Shown piece after piece: positions 1-11,364 of a stretch of DNA of 64,000 nucleotides. The stretch lies in assembly GCA_963575745.1 (NCBI GenBank), contig CAUYUJ010000669.1, forward strand, positions 511,501-575,500. The letters run 5' to 3'. The notes under the pieces were generated by a model. That model was not told the DNA's origin and ran no database searches. It saw only the letters and a program-made list of their open reading frames with translations. The stretch's first letter is position 1, and every line of letters starts with the position of its first letter. The stretch is from Prorocentrum cordatum (taxonomy: Eukaryota; Sar; Dinophyceae; Prorocentrales; Prorocentraceae). Both the position numbers and the translations under genes were made by a program.

Positions 1-178
1 AAAGGCGCCAGTGCATTTGATGCAATAAAAACGCCCGCGGGGCGCCTGGCGATCCAGGTCGACGAGTGCGGGGTCGCAACGGAGGTAAGAAGGCTCAATG
101 GCATTCACTATAACGGCCAATCTTCACTCCGAAGATGTTCCTGAACTCGCCAAGGAGGCAGCCGATGCAGGGCCAACA

Positions 179-501
179 GCAGGATAACCTGCATCGAGCA
201 GGGCGGGGGCGCCCGCTACCAGCGATGCCCGCGCATATGATGTCTCAGGACACCAAGGGCACTTGCTTCTCCATCGATGAGGAGACGCTTGCTTTCACGA
301 TCCAGTCTTTGGTGATCAACTCCATGAAAACTTGGCGTCGCAGGAACACGTCCTACGGGAATGTCCCTGCGCCCGCCGATCAGGACTTCGCCCTGCGCAA
401 TTTGCAGGCGAAGGTGCATCGGGCCATGAGGGGGGCAGCAAGTGGGCGCCGCCCGATTCGATGGCAGGGGCGCCTGCCGGAGTGAATGCAGGGGCACCAG
501 C
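179..501 (+). repeat. Cluster of four 14-nt hairpin motifs in copy A
   Basis: Four relatives of the consensus GCRGGGNAACCTGC lie at 179-192, 203-216, 464-477 and 488-501; a fifth is at 2034-2047. Each can fold as a 5-bp stem with a 4-nt loop. In the local coding frame they read as Ala-Gly-x-Pro-Ala, except the first, where the middle codon has become TAA. At 464-501 two motifs stand 10 nt apart where copy B has only one (39847-39860), so the number of motifs differs between the two copies. Confidence 0.75.
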
Positions 502-2094
502 AGTTGCAGATGGCGCCGCTGAGATGTTTGATATTTTTATTTCGATCAGTGATTCAGCAGCGCAGCATGGCACGGGCATTCGGACGTCCCCATCCGTTGA
601 AAATGAGGGACGGGGGCAGGTGCACGCCGCGGCCGCTCGCGCCGGTTCCGGCAGGCCGAACACTGCATGCGTTTCCCAGTCGCCGGCCGTGCGCGCCAGG
701 GACATTGGCGAGCTGGGCTGCGAGGCCGCCAGAGACAGCGGCGGGCCCGGCTGCGCGGCCGCCGCAGCAAGTGAACGCTCATCACATCATTACCATCTTC
801 GTGCGATCGTTATCGAAGACATACAGCCTGTGCTGAATTCCGAGCTCTTGGACACGTGTGACCGCATCGCGCATGCAGAGGTTATGGCTTCTACAGGTGC
901 GCAGTATTTGGATGGATGTTTTCGAGGGATTACTAACTGCTGCGAGTGGCAACGCCCGCTGACTTGGCACGTTCGGTTGCCTGGAGAGCGGGCGGGGCCA
1001 TATTATCGACGTATCCAGAATCTGATGACCAAGGCTCGGGCTTTCCGTGTGTCTATAATACTTGTGGGATCTCCAGGTTGCTTCTGGAAGCAGGGCCCCA
1101 TGCGAGATACGATAGGATATTTAGGATTGCAGGGCATGCGTATGTGACGCTGCCACTTCGGTCGGAAGTTTGACCGTTCAAGTCAACTGCCTGCCGGATC
1201 CCACCTGCTGGTGGCAACCGCCTTCACGCGCATCCCATCTAACAAGTGGAAATTCACGTGCCAAACTGCAGGGGGACCCGTTCAAATTGCTGAGCATGAG
1301 CTGGATTGGCATGGCCGCGGTGCTCAGAGGGCAAAACGGCGCAACCGAACACTTGCTATCGTGACTGCGAGTGTGATTGACCAAAAAGATCTGCATAACA
1401 CAACGGGAAGCCACGCAAGTGCTGCGCACCTGAGCATCCACACAAGGGTGGAGAAAGGAGCTCGAACATGCTTTCAATCTCCTAGAAATGGCCCTGCATG
1501 GGGCCATGTCGTGAGAAGGGAAACGATGAATCTTGACGACGATACTGTTATCCAAGATACCAAGATTCAGGACCAACCAATCGGGCGCAATTTTAATGCG
1601 CCGTTACCAAATGGTGTGACAAATATTCGTGCTCGAATGTGCTGGGGACCGCCGGCACTGGTTCTTCTCGGACAGGAGGGCCAGCGACCGCGCCCAAGGC
1701 GGGTTGCGTTCGTCGATGGCGATCGCCTTCCCCCCTTCGATTGAGCGCGGCCGCATGCCCCACCCTATTCCCGAAATTCCGACATTCAGCTCGCCCGACA
1801 CAGAACAACAAACAGCTTTGCCGACACATGCCCGGATCAAACAAAACGACAACACATTAAGCCGACAAAGAAGTTGGCATCGAGCCGCGCAAGATACGCA
1901 AAGAGTCGAAGCAGGCAGTGACTACTGCGGTGAGGACCTAAAGGGTATCGGACGTGGTGCTTCCTACACCGACGTTCCCCTTGACTCCGACGCTGAGAGC
2001 GACGGCGACGGAGAAACCTCCGTCGCGTTACCTGCGGGGCCACCTGCGGATGCACATGCCGATGTGTTCTCCATAATCCCGACCTTGTGTTGCG

Positions 2095-2457
2095 GACGCC
2101 ACAACGAGGTCGATATGTTGGAACTGCGCGGAGGAAGCCGGGGAATCTCGCAGTTATCATTCAGCCGAGTTTTGTCCTCATGAGGAAACCTAGACAAGCG
2201 TTCGCATGTTGTCCTTGGAAACAAAAAACGTCCAGGATGCGGTGGTGCATTATTTCGACGTGTGTGTTCGTCAATGTTGTTGTATTACGTCCTAGTTGCA
2301 GAACGACTGGCCTGCCTTCTCACTTCAATTCCCAAGTCAATTATGACGCGCGGCATGAGCACCATGCAGAAGACCTTCCACATATCAGGTTTTGTGGGAA
2401 GTTGCCACGCGGCAAAATGACCTTCGACGGCTTCACTTCAGAGAACAATTCGTGGTA
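2095..2457 (+). pseudogene. Methyltransferase-like domain relic (copy A)
   Basis: Conserved peptides appear across frames: VDMLELRGGSRGISQL (from about 2110), then a segment matching the Q-P-x-C-R stretch of copy B, then the equivalent of copy B's R-E-Q near 2435-2450. The order of a Gly-rich E-L-x-G-G loop, a P-x-C motif and a later [ER]-[QN] motif recalls Rossmann-fold methyltransferases of the cytosine-C5 type. The match is by pattern only. The relic is cut off at the right edge of copy A and holds a stop near 2181. Copy B (41430-42080) is more complete. Confidence 0.45.
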
Positions 2458-2495
2458 GTCCGAAAGCCAGCGCAAGGTGACCAATCGGCCTCTCC

Positions 2496-2557
2496 GAGGG
2501 GGTCCGCACCGGACTCCCCGGGTCGTTTGAGGGGGTCCTCTCCGGACCCCTTCAAAC
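2496..2557. repeat. Two tandem stem-loops
   Basis: 2525-2538 and 2544-2557 form a 14-bp stem with one G-T wobble and a 5-nt loop. Immediately before it, 2498-2505 pairs with 2511-2519 (one bulge) around another 5-nt loop. Both stems share a GGGGGTCC left arm. They sit just beyond the right edge of copy A. They could be the remains of a short inverted-repeat element or an RNA processing structure; nothing else identifies them. Confidence 0.55.
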
Positions 2558-2663
2558 TACCGATCAGAGGCGTGAAAGTGAGGATGATGGTGTTGCTTGC
2601 GTCACAGATGACGATGGTGGCGTCTTTCTGCCTGGTGCGAAACATTGCTCGCGGTCCAGCTAA

Positions 2664-3251
2664 GCCGCAACTGCGGCGTTCGTCCTGCTCCTCTTCCTCC
2701 TCTTTTTCCTTTTTCCTCCTGTCCCTCTTCCTCCTCCTCTTCCTACTCCTCCTCACCTTCCCCCCCTCTTCTCTCTGCTCCCCCTCTTCTCTTCCTCCTC
2801 ATCTTCCTCCTTCCTTCCCGCCCCATCCTTCCATCCTCCGTCTCTCCTCCTCCTTTCCTCCCCCCCCCCTCCCCCCCCCCCCCCCCCCCTCCTCCTCCTC
2901 CTCCTCCTCCTCCTCCTCCTCCCCTCACCTCCCCCTCCGCCCCCCTCTGCCCCTCCTCCTCCTCCTTCTCTCCCCCCCCCCCCCCCCCCCTCCCCCCTCT
3001 CCATCCCCCCATGCGCCCGCAACTGCGGCGCCTGTCTAGCTCCAGAACCACCTCCGCTCGCGCCGCTCCCGGGCGCGCCAGGAGATGGCAGACCACCAGT
3101 CGTCGGAACGCTGCTGCCGCTGCTGCCACTCCTCCGGCGCGCACTCCTGCGGCTGCGCCTTCCTCGCTGGAACCCCTGCCCTGCGAACTCCCCCCGCAAG
3201 AGGAGCAGCCGCAACTGCGGCCCTTGCTGCAGGGGCAGCCGCAACTGCGGC
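2664..3251. repeat. Palindromic 14-mer GCCGCAACTGCGGC, three exact copies plus one variant
   Basis: Exact copies are at 2664-2677, 3208-3221 and 3238-3251; a variant lacking only the first base match lies at 3015-3028. Each has a 5-bp GC stem (GCCGC/GCGGC) and a 4-nt AACT loop, the same architecture as the hairpin family in the Copia-like element but a different sequence. The last two copies are 30 nt apart. A GCAGGGGCAGCCGC string lies at 3229-3242. Confidence 0.7.
2680..3010. repeat. Pyrimidine tract (CTCC/CCT-rich)
   Basis: Almost pure C and T on the plus strand, with CCT/CTC triplets and runs of up to about 20 C. All open frames across it (poly-Ser, poly-Pro, or Arg/Gly-rich on the other strand) are products of the low complexity. 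The G-rich complement could form quadruplex-like structures. Confidence 0.9.
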
Positions 3252-3259
3252 CTGTCTCC

Positions 3260-3545
3260 CTGCTTCTGTCGGTGCGTCTTCGTCAGCCCGTTTGTCTCGT
3301 TGCCTCTCGCGTTTCTTCTCGCCCCGCATCTCCAGATTGTCGGGGGGTCGCCTGCCGCGGTTGGCGGTGAAAACAACCGCGGGAAAATGGTTGCCTTTGT
3401 AGTTCTCTCCGCCAATCCCCCACGCGTGAACGCCCAGGTGCTTCTCCTGGACATTGAACAGTTTCTCGCCCAGGGCGAACGAGGGACGTGAGCCGCGCGA
3501 CATTTTCTAGCACCGGGGAAAGGTTATATTTGGGGGCACCGAGAT
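3260..3545. other. No gene recognised
   Basis: Mixed-composition sequence between the hairpin cluster and the next coding-like stretch. Short frames exist on both strands, but none shows a recognisable domain or repeats elsewhere in the window. Confidence 0.5.
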
Positions 3546-3548
3546 CGC

Positions 3549-5140
3549 GTGGATATTCGTCACGATGCGGATGATAGAACCCCGAAGCAAGTTGTCGAAG
3601 CTCACAGAGCTGGCCCCGTGCCGCCCCACGTCGCAGCGATCCGCGGGTGCGCCTATAACACGATCGGGGAAAGTGCCTACATGGCACATGACCCAGCGTT
3701 TACGCTGCTTGGGGAGATGAGCGCCGAAGGAGTTGAGCAAGCTGCCCCGTGTCTTAAGGGTCGAAGTTGTTTCAGATGACGGGCCAAATGGCCCCCCCCC
3801 AGGAAGTTTGCCCAGCCCTCGCCCCCCTCGGGTCGCCCGCCGACGCCGCCAGCTTAGCCGAAGAAGCGGCGGCAGAGATAACGAGACAAGGCAATGCATC
3901 CATAATGTTGGTGAGCTCTGAATCTCCGCGAAACTGCATTCTTTGCAATCGCCCGGTCGCTCGTTCCATTGATTCGCGCGCGGTGTGCACGGCTAGACGC
4001 TGCGCTGAATTCGCTCGATCGTCGAGCGGTTGGGTGTGCATCGGTGACTTCGTTCGGAAGATAGGAATTGATGGAATAACGCGTGCCGCGACTGCCCTTG
4101 CGGCGCACGGCTTAACCGTGCCATCGCCGGGCGTGGTTGAAATATTCGCGCCGAGGGCCGATGACATTTGCTCCTCGAACAGGCAGCGCTGATGGAGTAT
4201 TGGGGCCAGTTCCTAAACCCAGATGTCTCACGCGACGCAGTCGTTGATGAGGGAATGGGAATGTAGTTGTATCCATCAGCCGAGCCGACCGTGCTTGTGG
4301 GCAAATCCCGGCGTTCTTTCGCGCAGTTCAGGGACACTCTCGTTTTGCCCACAGCATTGAACGCATGCGCGCCCCGTGCGAAGTTGCAGCGGCGCAGTGC
4401 CATGGGCACTTGTGGCATGTACCAAGTATGGAAGCCATTAAGGAGTCAATGATAGACAAAGGGAAAATCCGATATCCCGACAAGCGCAGTGGTTTCTGCA
4501 GAGCACCTGATTACGGACTTCCTAGATTGATGCCTACGAGGCGTGACTTTCCATTTGAAGGCGCTGAGCACATCCCTCACTGGCTTCGCCGGCGGAGGGG
4601 TGGAGATGCCCCACCCGCCAAAACATATCAGAGCCCGGGTGCTGCCCCTTCTGGGAGCGGACCTCCCAGTCAAGGAACTTGGCCCCAGGGGATTTCCTCG
4701 TCACTTTGGGGGCTCGCCACGAGGCGTGATGCGAACTGGCAATATATCATCGTCTTCAACGGGCGCGTAGTGACCCGCCATCGTCATCGCATCTGTCGTG
4801 ATGGCACTCTTGTGACGATGCAGCAAGCACGTTTGAATGACATCTGTCGCATCGCACATCTGTCGCTGATTGAAGGCGTCGCGCGACGCGACCGACAACT
4901 CGCTTGGACAACTGTGTTTTCTCAAGAGTGGATAGCATTTCAGGTGATTTTTGCGCCCAGTACGATCATGGCGTGGACATTATTCGGGCGAAGACGTAAA
5001 TATCGATGCTGACGGTCGAATATCTGATGAAAGTCTAGCTCGCGTAATGCGCGGGCCGTGGCCAGACGATGGGGGTGAATGTCCATGCAGTGAGAACTGG
5101 TTTTGGATTGCGTCTGCAACGCCTTACTCCGGTTCAATAT
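3549..5140 (+). pseudogene. Unrecognised coding-like stretch, frameshifted
   Basis: Three plus-strand open stretches follow each other in different frames: 3549-3779, 3767-4192 and 4365-5012 (then 4951-5142). Composition is balanced, unlike the surrounding repeats. The second has a compact Cys cluster: CILCNRP, then AVCTARRC and WVCIG over about 35 residues, which could bind zinc. The third has no motif I know. The texture (moderate GC, single-base frame changes, no ATG-to-stop gene) is the same as in the decayed Copia-like element, so a fragment of a related polyprotein is my best guess, but I found no direct match to copies A or B. Confidence 0.4.
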
Positions 5141-5142
5141 AA

Positions 5143-5655
5143 ATATAACGTTCGGAAGGGCTACTGAACGGCACCCAGCAGAGATGCATTGCTTGCTGCG
5201 TGGACGAACCAGGGGCTGAGCCCGCACTGACGCAACCCCCGGAGAGGGGGAAGCGGCCCCAAAATAATTTCCGAGAGATTTGGCGCAATGAACGATAGTT
5301 TTGCCGACGCGCTGGAAAACTTGAACAACGCGGGACAACGGGGTGCCCGACTGAAGAGGCTCGTCTCAGGCGTGCTACGGCGAGGCGAACTGTCTCGAGC
5401 GGATAGCCGGGGAGTGCCCGGGCCTGGAAACCAGGCGGCGCCACGGCTCAGCCGCCGGGGCGTCGTGAACCATGCTTCCAGCATCTTGAACCATTAAAGC
5501 TTCGACGCGTAGATTGGTTGAAGCACAGGGCCGAGAAGACGGGGGAAGATCCCCCGACCGCGGCAAATTGACGGCCGTTGATTTGGGCGCCAGATGTAGA
5601 CCAATGCGCTTGCCCGTTTTGATGCTCTGCCCCTGAGGTGTCCCACTGGCAGCGC
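5143..5655. other. No gene recognised
   Basis: Mixed sequence with short overlapping frames on both strands. I see no domain, repeat or structural element that I can defend. Confidence 0.4.
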
Positions 5656-5659
5656 GTTA

Positions 5660-7254
5660 TTGGTGATCAAATATGTCCAGGAGAATGCTGGGACCTATGG
5701 GGGGCGACGGCAGGAAGACGCGGGAGTAAGCGTTCCATCTATTCAAGTACTAACGGGTAATTTGAATCGTGTCATTGGTATCTCCACGTCGAATGCAGGA
5801 GGAGATATTGATTTCCGGGTCATTGCTGAACTTCACCAACGGCCCAGCCGCCCCGACGAAGCCATGGCATCCCGGGAAGACAGCGCCCAGGCGTCGAGAG
5901 GCACATCAGACGACAACATAGTTCAGCGTCACAAGATAAGTATTCCGACACGAACGCTGCCGTTTTGGTTTGACTTGATGTCTATATTTGGCTGCGTGTC
6001 CTATTCGAGGAACAGTGGTGAAGGGTGCGACCGGCAAGGAATTATCAGAGTTGCATCGCAATTCATTATTGAGTACCTGGCTGCGTCCGCTGTCTCGGCG
6101 CCATCGGACACTGGCGCGATTCGTGATGCGCCGCGTGAAGTGTTTGAGGTCGTTGAAAGCATACTGGGTGGACCCTTAGACCGAATCCCCATCAATCAGC
6201 GATGGGGGCGGATGCTATTAGCTGCGCGAGAAATCATATATTTATTCATGTCTGCGGGGCTCTGTGGCGTTTCCAGGGCGCGAAGCGCAGCGAACTTCTA
6301 ATGATGTAGACCTCGCCCGCGAAGCGATGTGTGATGCATGTGCCTTGGACTATCGGATTAGGTCCGGGATTGAATCGTTCGACCTACTCCATGAATGGAC
6401 CAACGGATTAGGCAATGAAGTTTCGGCGGTTGCCAGACAAAACAGCGGAAGTATTCAGAGCGCTATTGCGTTCATGCAAACGTCTACGAACACTCCGTTC
6501 AATGCCGGGGTCCGTGTGTCAAACAGTCGCTTTGGATGCTGCAGCACCGACAATGCTATTGGTATTTATCAATGCCTCAAGAAGCCAAAGCAGGAGAGCG
6601 GCTCAGCTGACTCTCCCACGCAGGCCCCGCAGTCCACCGCGAATGCTACGACTGCGGCAGCGGAAGCCAAAGCCCCGAGCGGCTCTGCCGGCTCGGGGCC
6701 GAGAGCTCAGCGGCATACTAGAAGACAGAACATTATCGAGACCGAGGACAAATTGGACAGAGAGGCAGACCTATAGGGCTGCCCCTTACAAGCCTGCGCC
6801 CACCGGCTTAGCCGCGTCGGGCAGTGCCACTGGCTGGATCAATGGAGATCGCGTCCGGACATGGGCTGATAAACCCACTGCCGAAGTAGACGGCCGCGCG
6901 AGCGATGGCGGAAGTGCCTGGCCAGCCCTGGATGGAGGCTGGAACGCGACGCAGGACCGCGCTGACAAGAACGAGAACGGGGAAGTGCAAGGATCTTATG
7001 TTCAAGTGAGTCGTCATCAGCATATCGCAGATCGTACCAAAACTTGGCAATGGTTTAGTCCGAGTGAGTACAGCGACAAGTTTCATCGCAATCGCACCTT
7101 GCCAGAGCCCCCCGCCGCCGCATACGCCGAAGGCGAGGCCAGCCGACAAGGGCCAGGGCAAGGACAAGTCAGACAGCTGGATCACAAGCAGAAGAAGACT
7201 CATATAAGAAGATCGTCCAAGAGATCAGTGCCAGTGGAACTGCCGCAACAATGA
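5660..7254 (+). pseudogene. Unrecognised coding-like stretch, two frameshifts
   Basis: Frame 2 (5660-6301), frame 0 (6264-6776) and frame 1 (ending 7254) hand over to one another with short overlaps, as expected of a single gene broken by two indels; joined it would be roughly 500 residues. The N-terminal part is mixed hydrophobic and charged, the middle (about 6310-6520) looks helical, and the C-terminal part is Ser/Thr/Ala-rich and then basic. No catalytic motif or zinc knuckle is visible. It lies downstream of another unrecognised stretch on the same strand and may belong to the same former element. Confidence 0.4.
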
Positions 7255-8930
7255 TGACTAGGATGATTCTCGACATTGGAGAAGTGATTGGCTGATATAT
7301 TTCAATGCAAGAAGGACCCGTGCGACTTCGCCGATACCGGTCCGACGTTCACCCCGAAGCGGGCGCGCATTGCGCGCATGGGCATAGCGGCCTGAGTTAG
7401 CAAAATATTTGTTCAGGCGGGGTTCGTCGGGTTGTTTCGGTCTTCCGCCCCCTGGCAGCCACAGTCGATCGGTAGAAGTGTTTTTTTGGTTCGCTCTTGT
7501 GGCTGTGCATCTGCACAGGCCAGGTGGGTTGGGGATCGGGGCGACCTTGCGCATCCCGAGGCGGGGGGGGTCAATGCACTACGTCCGCGCCACCACTCTG
7601 CCGCCCGTTGCCCTCGCTTCTTTGCGCTGCCATGTGCTGCGCTGCCTGTGACTTGCATGTTGCCTGAAGCTGTTTGGCTCGAGGGAAACAGAAAAGGAGC
7701 GAGCCTGCTGCGCGCGCGCGTGCGTCGGCCGGCGGGCCAGCCTCCTCCGTTCCGGGTTGCCTTATTGCTAGCTTGACGGCATTATCCTTTCATCCCATGT
7801 CATCCGCGAAACCCACTGAACATGATACATATATATATATATATAATCGGAGCATCTTGCAGGGATCATGCATATTCAGGCAAAAGACTCCTCCTCCTCC
7901 TCCTCCTCCTCCTCCTCTTCCCGCCTCGCTCCTCTCCCACTGTGGTCGTCTTCCTCCTCCCCCTCCTCAGGCCTGCCGCAGGGAACTAGCAGAGAGAAGT
8001 GCGGAGTTTGCCGTTTGTCTCGAACCGCGGCGAGGCAGCGGCCTGCTGCGCGGTGGATGACGCAAAGCGCTTGCTCTCATGACCTGTCGACAGGTGGAGT
8101 CTCCTCCTCTCTTTCCCCGCCCTTGAATATTAAGCAGATGCGTACCCATGAATTTTTGGAGCTCCGCGCCGTTTTTTTCGACCGGCGCTCAGGCCCCCTG
8201 GCGGCGCCTCTGGCGCAGCGCTTGGCGCGCTGCGCGCGCCATGGAGGCCCAGCGCCGATCCAAAACATCCGTGCGGACGTCCGACAATTTATATGCATGC
8301 AGTTGTTCATGTTTTAGTTCCCTCTCCCATCCCATCCTATCTCCACCCTTTGCAGTCCAGCGGTGAACCCTACTTGTCCCCTAGTTGTCCAGGGCGTGCA
8401 CCAGGGCCGTTGGTAGTGTTTTTTGTTTAAACTCGGTTGCGGCACGTCGGTGGACGAAAGGCACTTCGGTGCTAGGGGCTCGTCCGCCAGCCACTGCAAC
8501 CACTGCGCTGTGTCGCTCCTTGGGCGCTCGCAAAGCACATACTTTGACACTCCATCTACTCGCTAGATTTGCCTTGTTCTCGTGATCGATATCTTCGTGC
8601 TTTGCGTCCTTCGTCTTGTTTTCTGGTGTCGCACATCCACCGCCTGCTGCTGCTGTTGCTGCTCCTCACTATTCTTCCTCACCTTTTTTCGTATGTATCT
8701 CCGATCGAAACACGACCGAACCAGCTACTCACAGGAGAAGCTCGCGAGCGCCCATCACATCATCTTGACTGGCCAGGGTGTGTGCAAGACTTGCCGTTGT
8801 GACTTGCAGCCCCTGCCGCCAGATCTGCAGCCCTGACCAGTATCAGAAAAGGGCTCGAAACCCACCCAGAATATCCACATCGCCTTCGGCAACTTTACGC
8901 CGCCGCCCCCTGTCTTGATGGAAGGCAAAC
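7255..8930. other. Repeat-rich intergenic DNA
   Basis: No gene recognised. It contains an (AT)n tract near 7826-7846, a CTC/CCT tract at 7889-7925, and at about 8175-8278 a segment resembling 23905-24000 (listed separately). Several frames of 60-150 codons overlap on both strands without any shared feature and look fortuitous. Confidence 0.5.
8175..8278 (+). repeat. Short dispersed repeat, copy 1
   Basis: The stretch around the Leu-Ala-rich GGCGCCTCTGGCGC to GCCGATCCAAAAC matches 23925-24000 in the same orientation: both read 'cctctggcgc', 'cttggcgcgct', a purine-rich spacer, then 'gccgatccaa'. The unit is partly self-complementary (GGCGC/GCGCC blocks). Both copies lie amid other repeats. 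The function is unknown. Confidence 0.6.
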
Positions 8931-9305
8931 CCCAAACACAACGCTGTTTAGTAAGGTGGTTGCCCTTGCTTTGTTTTTCGTTTTGTTGTTCGTTGTGCTT
9001 CGCTTGTATTGCTCGTTTTGATGTAAACGCGTTTGAGTGTAACACGTTCTTGTTTGGTGCGTGTTTCGGTTTTCGTTTTTTTTCGCGATTCCAACGTTTC
9101 GGTGTTCGTTCTGCTTGTTCCGTTCATTATGTGATTCGTTGAGTTGCTCGTGTCGTTTCGCGCCGCCGTCGTCTTTCGATGTCATGATTGCGTGTGATAG
9201 GAATGCCGGTTATTGGTTCATGCTTCTTTTCGGCATTGGTTTAGTTGTTGATGTTGGTTTTCGTTTTCGGTGGCTCGAGGTTAATCATTTTTGTTTCCCT
9301 CGCTT
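8930..9305. repeat. GTTTCG-rich low-complexity DNA
   Basis: The plus strand is rich in TTCGTTT-type words, continuous with the duplicated block that follows. Frames here encode strings of Phe, Val, Cys and Arg and are not credible genes. Confidence 0.65.
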
Positions 9306-9676
9306 CTGCTGTTTTGCTGCACTCCTGGCCAGGACTTCAACGTGGGCCCCAGTCTCTGCCGTAGCCGCAGCCATAGTTCTTCTCGTTCCGGTGTTCGTGT
9401 CGTTGTTTGTTTCGTTTCGGTCGACCCTCGCCCTGGCCATAGCTTGCAGGCGTTCGTTTCGTTTTTCGTTTCGTGTGTTCCCCCTCCCCGCTACTGTTGT
9501 TGCTCTCCTGGCCTGATCTTCAGCCTAGGCCCCAGCCTCTGCCGTGGACTCAACCGTCGATCGGGTGTTCGTTTCGTTGTTCGTTTCGTTGTGCGTTTCG
9601 TTTCTGTCGCCCCTCGCCTTGGCCATTGTTTCCTAACGTTCGTTTCGTTTTTCGTTTCGTTGTTTCCTCCCCCGCT
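9306..9676. repeat. Tandem duplication, unit about 185 bp
   Basis: Two consecutive blocks (about 9306-9490 and 9491-9676) share the same order of landmarks: a 'ctcctggcc' segment, 'ggccccag...ctctgccgt', a run of GTTTCGTT words, 'cgccctggccat' or its variant, then another GTTTCG run. The second copy differs by substitutions and small indels. Confidence 0.75.
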
Positions 9677-10600
9677 TGGGCCCTAGACTCCAGAGCTCTA
9701 GATTCTTGGGCCCTAAAATCCAAGGCCCTAGACTTCTGGGCCCAAGGCCCTAGGCTCCTGGGCGGGGCCCTTGACTCCTTGGCCCCAGTCCCCTTGGTCC
9801 TGGACTCCTGGGCCCTAGACTCCAAGGCCTCAGTCTTCTGAGCCCTAGACTCCCCTGGCCCTATATTCCTAAGCCCTAGACTGCAGGCCCTCAGACTCCT
9901 GGGCACTAGACTCCAAGGCCCCAGGCTCGGCCATAGACTCCAGAGCCCTGGACTCCTGGGCCCTAGAATCCAGGACCCAAGAGTCCTGGGCCCTAGACTC
10001 CTTGGCCGCAGATTCCTGTGCCCTGAACTCCAGTGCGCTTGATACCTGGCCCTCGACTCCAAGACCCTAGACTCCAGGGCCGTAGAATCCTGGGCCCTAG
10101 AATCCTGGGCCCTAGATTCCTGGGCCGTAAACTCCTGGGCCCTAGATTCCCGGGCTCTGGGCTCCGAAGTTTGGGTCCTAGACTCCTCGGCCCTAGACTT
10201 CTAGGCCATCGAGTCCAACGCCCCCGACTCGTGGGCCCTAGAGCCTTAGACTCAAATGCCCGAGGCTCCTGGGCCCTAGATTCCAAGGTCCTAGACTCTT
10301 GGGCTCTAGATTCCAGGACCCCAGGTTGCTGAGCCCTAGATTCTCCAAGGCCTTGGATTCTTCGGCCCTGGGCCCTGGACTCCGGGTGCCTAGACTCCTC
10401 GACACCAGACTCCAGGGCCGTAGTCTCATGGACCTTAGATCCCAGGGCCGTAGACTCCAGGGCCCCAGACTCCAGGGGCCCTAGACTCCAGGGCTCTTAA
10501 CCCCTCGGCCCTAGGCTCCTGGGTCGCAGACTCCTGGGCTCTAGGCTCCTGGGCCTTAGATTCCAGCAGGCCCCAAGACACGCCAAAGAGCCCCCAGAGG
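9676..10600. repeat. Minisatellite, unit about 15-18 bp (CTGGGCCCTAGACTC)
   Basis: Roughly 55-60 degenerate copies of a unit built on GGGCCCTAGA, itself made of the palindromes GGGCCC and CTAG. Unit length varies between 15 and 18 bp, so the open frames on both strands (for example on the minus strand at 9550-10062) only echo the repeat. Confidence 0.9.
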
Positions 10601-10679
10601 ACGCCCCCTCGGACGGCCAAATGACGGACGCAGCTTTGGCGCCAGGGCTCTCATAGCACCATGTGATTGGAAAGCTCTT

Positions 10680-11075
10680 TTTACGTGAGCCGGTGACGTA
10701 AAACGCTGGAAACGCTGAGGGTCCCAAGAGCGAGCAGTGGCGCAGAAATATTTTTACTTCCAAGGAAGCCTCCCCAGAGCGAGCGGTAACGTAAACAGCT
10801 CTTAGCGCCAAGGCTCCCAATAGCGATCGGTGACGTACGTAGCTCTGACCTCTCAGTCTCCCAAGAGCGAGCGGTGACGCACATATTTTTCACACCAAGG
10901 CTCCCGAGAGCGAACGGTAGCGTTAAAATCTCTTGACGCCAAGGCTTCCAAGAGGGAACCAAACAATAACAAAATTCTTCTCAGCAAGGCTCCCCAGAGC
11001 AAGCGGTGATGTGAAAGAGCTCTTAACTTCAAGGCTCCCAAGAGCGAGCGGTAGCATAAGGCCTCTCGGGCAAGT
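10680..11075. repeat. 44-bp tandem repeat, about nine copies
   Basis: The landmark AGAGCGAGCGG recurs near 10727, 10776, 10820, 10864, 10907, 10951, 10996 and 11041, giving a period of 43-49 bp, mostly 44. Each unit reads 'caaggctcccaagagcgagcggtgacg' plus an AT-richer spacer. The CGGTGACGT segment resembles a bZIP-type TGACGT site, but nothing shows that it is used. The array abuts the preceding minisatellite. Confidence 0.85.
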
Positions 11076-11364
11076 TCCTGAAGCGGTCTTTCCATTCCCG
11101 TGCTGGCCCAGGTCTAATGCGCCTTGGCCCATTGGGTCAGCGAATTGTTACATTTACGGCAGCTGACTTGTAGTGGGCCCGGAGTGGCTTGAACTGCAGA
11201 CATAGTGCAGCTGATTTTGGTCATTTGCTCGCATGTGCTGGAAGCCATCACAAGCAGAGGGTAAGAGGTTCTCTGCCTGTAGGTGTTGTGCGGATCAGTA
11301 TTAGTGCGAATGTTATGCCGTTTGTGGAATGTTTCGGGGCAGAGTGGCATTGTCGCAGAAAAGG

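Larger units (their letters stand above)
1..2457 (+). pseudogene. Copia-like retroelement polyprotein fragment, copy A
   Basis: This stretch aligns along its whole length with 39477-41805 (copy B), so the window opens inside the end of the retropepsin-like region. A hand count over 241-352 against 39676-39787 gives 92 identities in 112 bases, and the alignment fades just after 2455. The reading frame hops between frames. The clearest parts are in frame 2 (332-1147), with peptides such as FWKQGPMRD that are shared with copy B, and in frame 0 (1629-2183). By order it holds the end of the protease, a conserved domain of unknown function (about 750-1350), a Pro/charged linker, and the start of a methyltransferase-like domain. 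Internal stops and frame changes make it a pseudogene. It carries five copies of the AG-x-PA hairpin motif. No LTR is visible at its right edge. Confidence 0.8.
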
